Positions 63,186-64,000 of a stretch of 64,000 bases of DNA are shown here, piece after piece. How positions within the stretch are numbered: position 1 is the stretch's first letter; each line of letters opens with the position of its first letter. The position numbers and the translations under genes were made by a program. The notes under the pieces were generated by a model. It was not told the origin of the DNA, ran no database searches, and saw nothing but the letters and a program-made list of their open reading frames with translations. The stretch is from Porticoccus sp002341315 (GTDB lineage Bacteria > Pseudomonadota > Gammaproteobacteria > Pseudomonadales > Porticoccaceae): assembly GCF_047634355.1 (NCBI RefSeq), contig NZ_JBLIAL010000004.1; one strand, 5' to 3'.

Positions 63186-64000
63186 ATGACTGAACCTGTT
63201 GTTCTTAATGCGATTGTTCCGGAGACCGTTGGCGGCGCCCGGCTCGACCAGATAGCTGCCGAGTTGTTCAAGGGATTTTCCCGTTCCCGTTTACAGCGAT
63301 GGATCAAGGAGGGCGAACTGCTGGTTGATGGCAAGTCCTGCCGTTCTCGGGACAAGCTGTTTGGTGGCGAGCAGCTGACAGTCAAGGCAACATTGGAACC
63401 GGAGGGTGAGTGGTCGGCGGAACCGATGAGTCTGGACATCATTTATGAGGATGAACACCTGCTGGTCATTAATAAACCAGCTGGGTTGGTCGTGCATCCC
63501 GCCGCTGGCAATTATCAGGGTACCCTGCTGAACGGACTGATTCACCATCTGCCAGGCAACGAGAATATTCCCAGAGCCGGTATAGTGCACCGGTTGGATA
63601 AGGACACCACCGGTCTTATGGTCGTCGCAAAAACGCTTGCTGCACATCAATCGCTGATCCGCCAGTTGCAGGACAGATCGGTGAGTCGTGAATATGAGGC
63701 AGTTGTGCCCGGTGTCATGACGGGTGGCGGAATGATCAGCAAGCCATTGGGTCGGCATCCACAGGTGAGAACCAGAATGGCAGTACTGGATCATGGTGGC
63801 AAAGAGGCCATTACCCATTACCGGGTGATTGAACGCTTTGCTGGTCATACCCACATTCGGTTAAAGCTGGAAACTGGACGGACGCATCAGATTCGGGTGC
63901 ATATGGCTTCGATTGGTTACCCACTGGTCGGTGATGCCACTTACGGTGGGCGTCTAAAGCTGCCGAAAGGGGCCTCTGAGGAACTTCAGGATACCTTGCG
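63186..64000 (+). CDS. rluD: 23S rRNA pseudouridine synthase RluD, 3' end outside window
   Basis: Starts at ATG 63186 (an in-frame ATG at 63144 would add 14 residues with no homology) and runs open to the window end (271 codons visible of about 320). S4-like domain with GARLDQIAAELFKGFSRSRLQ, then INKPAGLVVHPAAG and the catalytic GIVHRLDKDTTGLM with the active Asp, and LETGRTHQIRVHMA. Makes pseudouridines 1911, 1915 and 1917 in helix 69 of 23S rRNA. Divergent from bamD. Confidence 0.95.
   Translation, partial: MTEPVVLNAIVPETVGGARLDQIAAELFKGFSRSRLQRWIKEGELLVDGKSCRSRDKLFGGEQLTVKATLEPEGEWSAEPMSLDIIYEDEHLLVINKPAGLVVHPAAGNYQGTLLNGLIHHLPGNENIPRAGIVHRLDKDTTGLMVVAKTLAAHQSLIRQLQDRSVSREYEAVVPGVMTGGGMISKPLGRHPQVRTRMAVLDHGGKEAITHYRVIERFAGHTHIRLKLETGRTHQIRVHMASIGYPLVGDATYGGRLKLPKGASEELQDTL

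Noticed and set aside
1..64000. CRISPR array, tRNA/rRNA genes, complete insertion sequence or prophage
   Set aside because: No regularly spaced repeats, tRNA-like cloverleaf, rRNA sequence or transposase/integrase motif was recognised.

Overview
The window comes from a gammaproteobacterial chromosome. The housekeeping half keeps the gene order familiar from Pseudomonas and its relatives: ispB / rplU-rpmA-obgE-proB, rpsT / murJ-ribF-ileS-lspA-fkpB-ispH followed by the minor-pilin operon, pilR-pilS, and bamD divergent from rluD. FabA/FabB unsaturated fatty acid synthesis and type IV pili fit the same group. The species cannot be fixed from the sequence. A marine Cellvibrionales/Pseudomonadales-type organism is my guess, mainly because of the sulfotransferase and large surface-glycan locus.

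Bases 1-31.2k are a surface-polysaccharide region built of several modules. Module A (1-10.3k, +) has a Wzy-like membrane protein cut by the window edge, a sulfotransferase, two GT-B glycosyltransferases, a methyltransferase, the complete dTDP-L-rhamnose operon rmlBACD and a Wzx flippase. A Wzz follows (10.5-11.6k). After it come 458 bp of probably decayed DNA. Module B (12.0-19.7k, +) has a second Wzx, a pyruvate-aldolase-like fusion protein, a KdsB-like CMP-sugar synthetase, a HAD phosphatase, a glycosyltransferase with bacterial sialyltransferase motifs, a second Wzy-like protein and a WecG/TagA/CpsF transferase. manC follows. Module C (21.4-26.9k, -) has a GT-C membrane glycosyltransferase, two methyltransferases, a GT2 transferase, an NAD-dependent epimerase/dehydratase and an HpcH/HpaI-type aldolase. 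A polyprenyl-phosphate sugar-1-phosphate transferase (29.9-31.2k, -) probably starts glycan assembly on undecaprenyl phosphate.

The most interesting part is module B. The aldolase (DRE-TIM/DmpG-like), KdsB-like enzyme, phosphatase and sialyltransferase-like enzyme together look like a path that makes, CMP-activates and transfers a 3-deoxy-2-ulosonic acid without a NeuB/KdsA-type PEP-dependent synthase in the locus. This is inference from motifs and neighbourhood. Module C carries a second, unrelated pyruvate-aldolase-like enzyme beside sugar-modifying enzymes.

Bases 27.1-50.5k are core genes: an MFS transporter, ssb, a GST, fabB-fabA, ispB, rplU-rpmA, obgE, proB, a prolyl-hydroxylase-like dioxygenase, ptsP, a RimK-like ligase, rpsT, murJ, ribF, ileS, lspA, fkpB and ispH. 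Bases 50.5-60.9k hold the type IV pilus minor pilin/adhesin operon (fimT, fimU-like, pilV, pilW, pilX, a small unknown secreted protein, pilY1, pilE) and pilS-pilR, which in Pseudomonas controls pilin transcription. The window closes with nadE, bamD and the 5' part of rluD.

I saw no tRNA, rRNA, CRISPR array or intact insertion sequence. Starts were revised where a Shine-Dalgarno match, overlap with the upstream stop or family length argued for it. Residue positions are hand counts.
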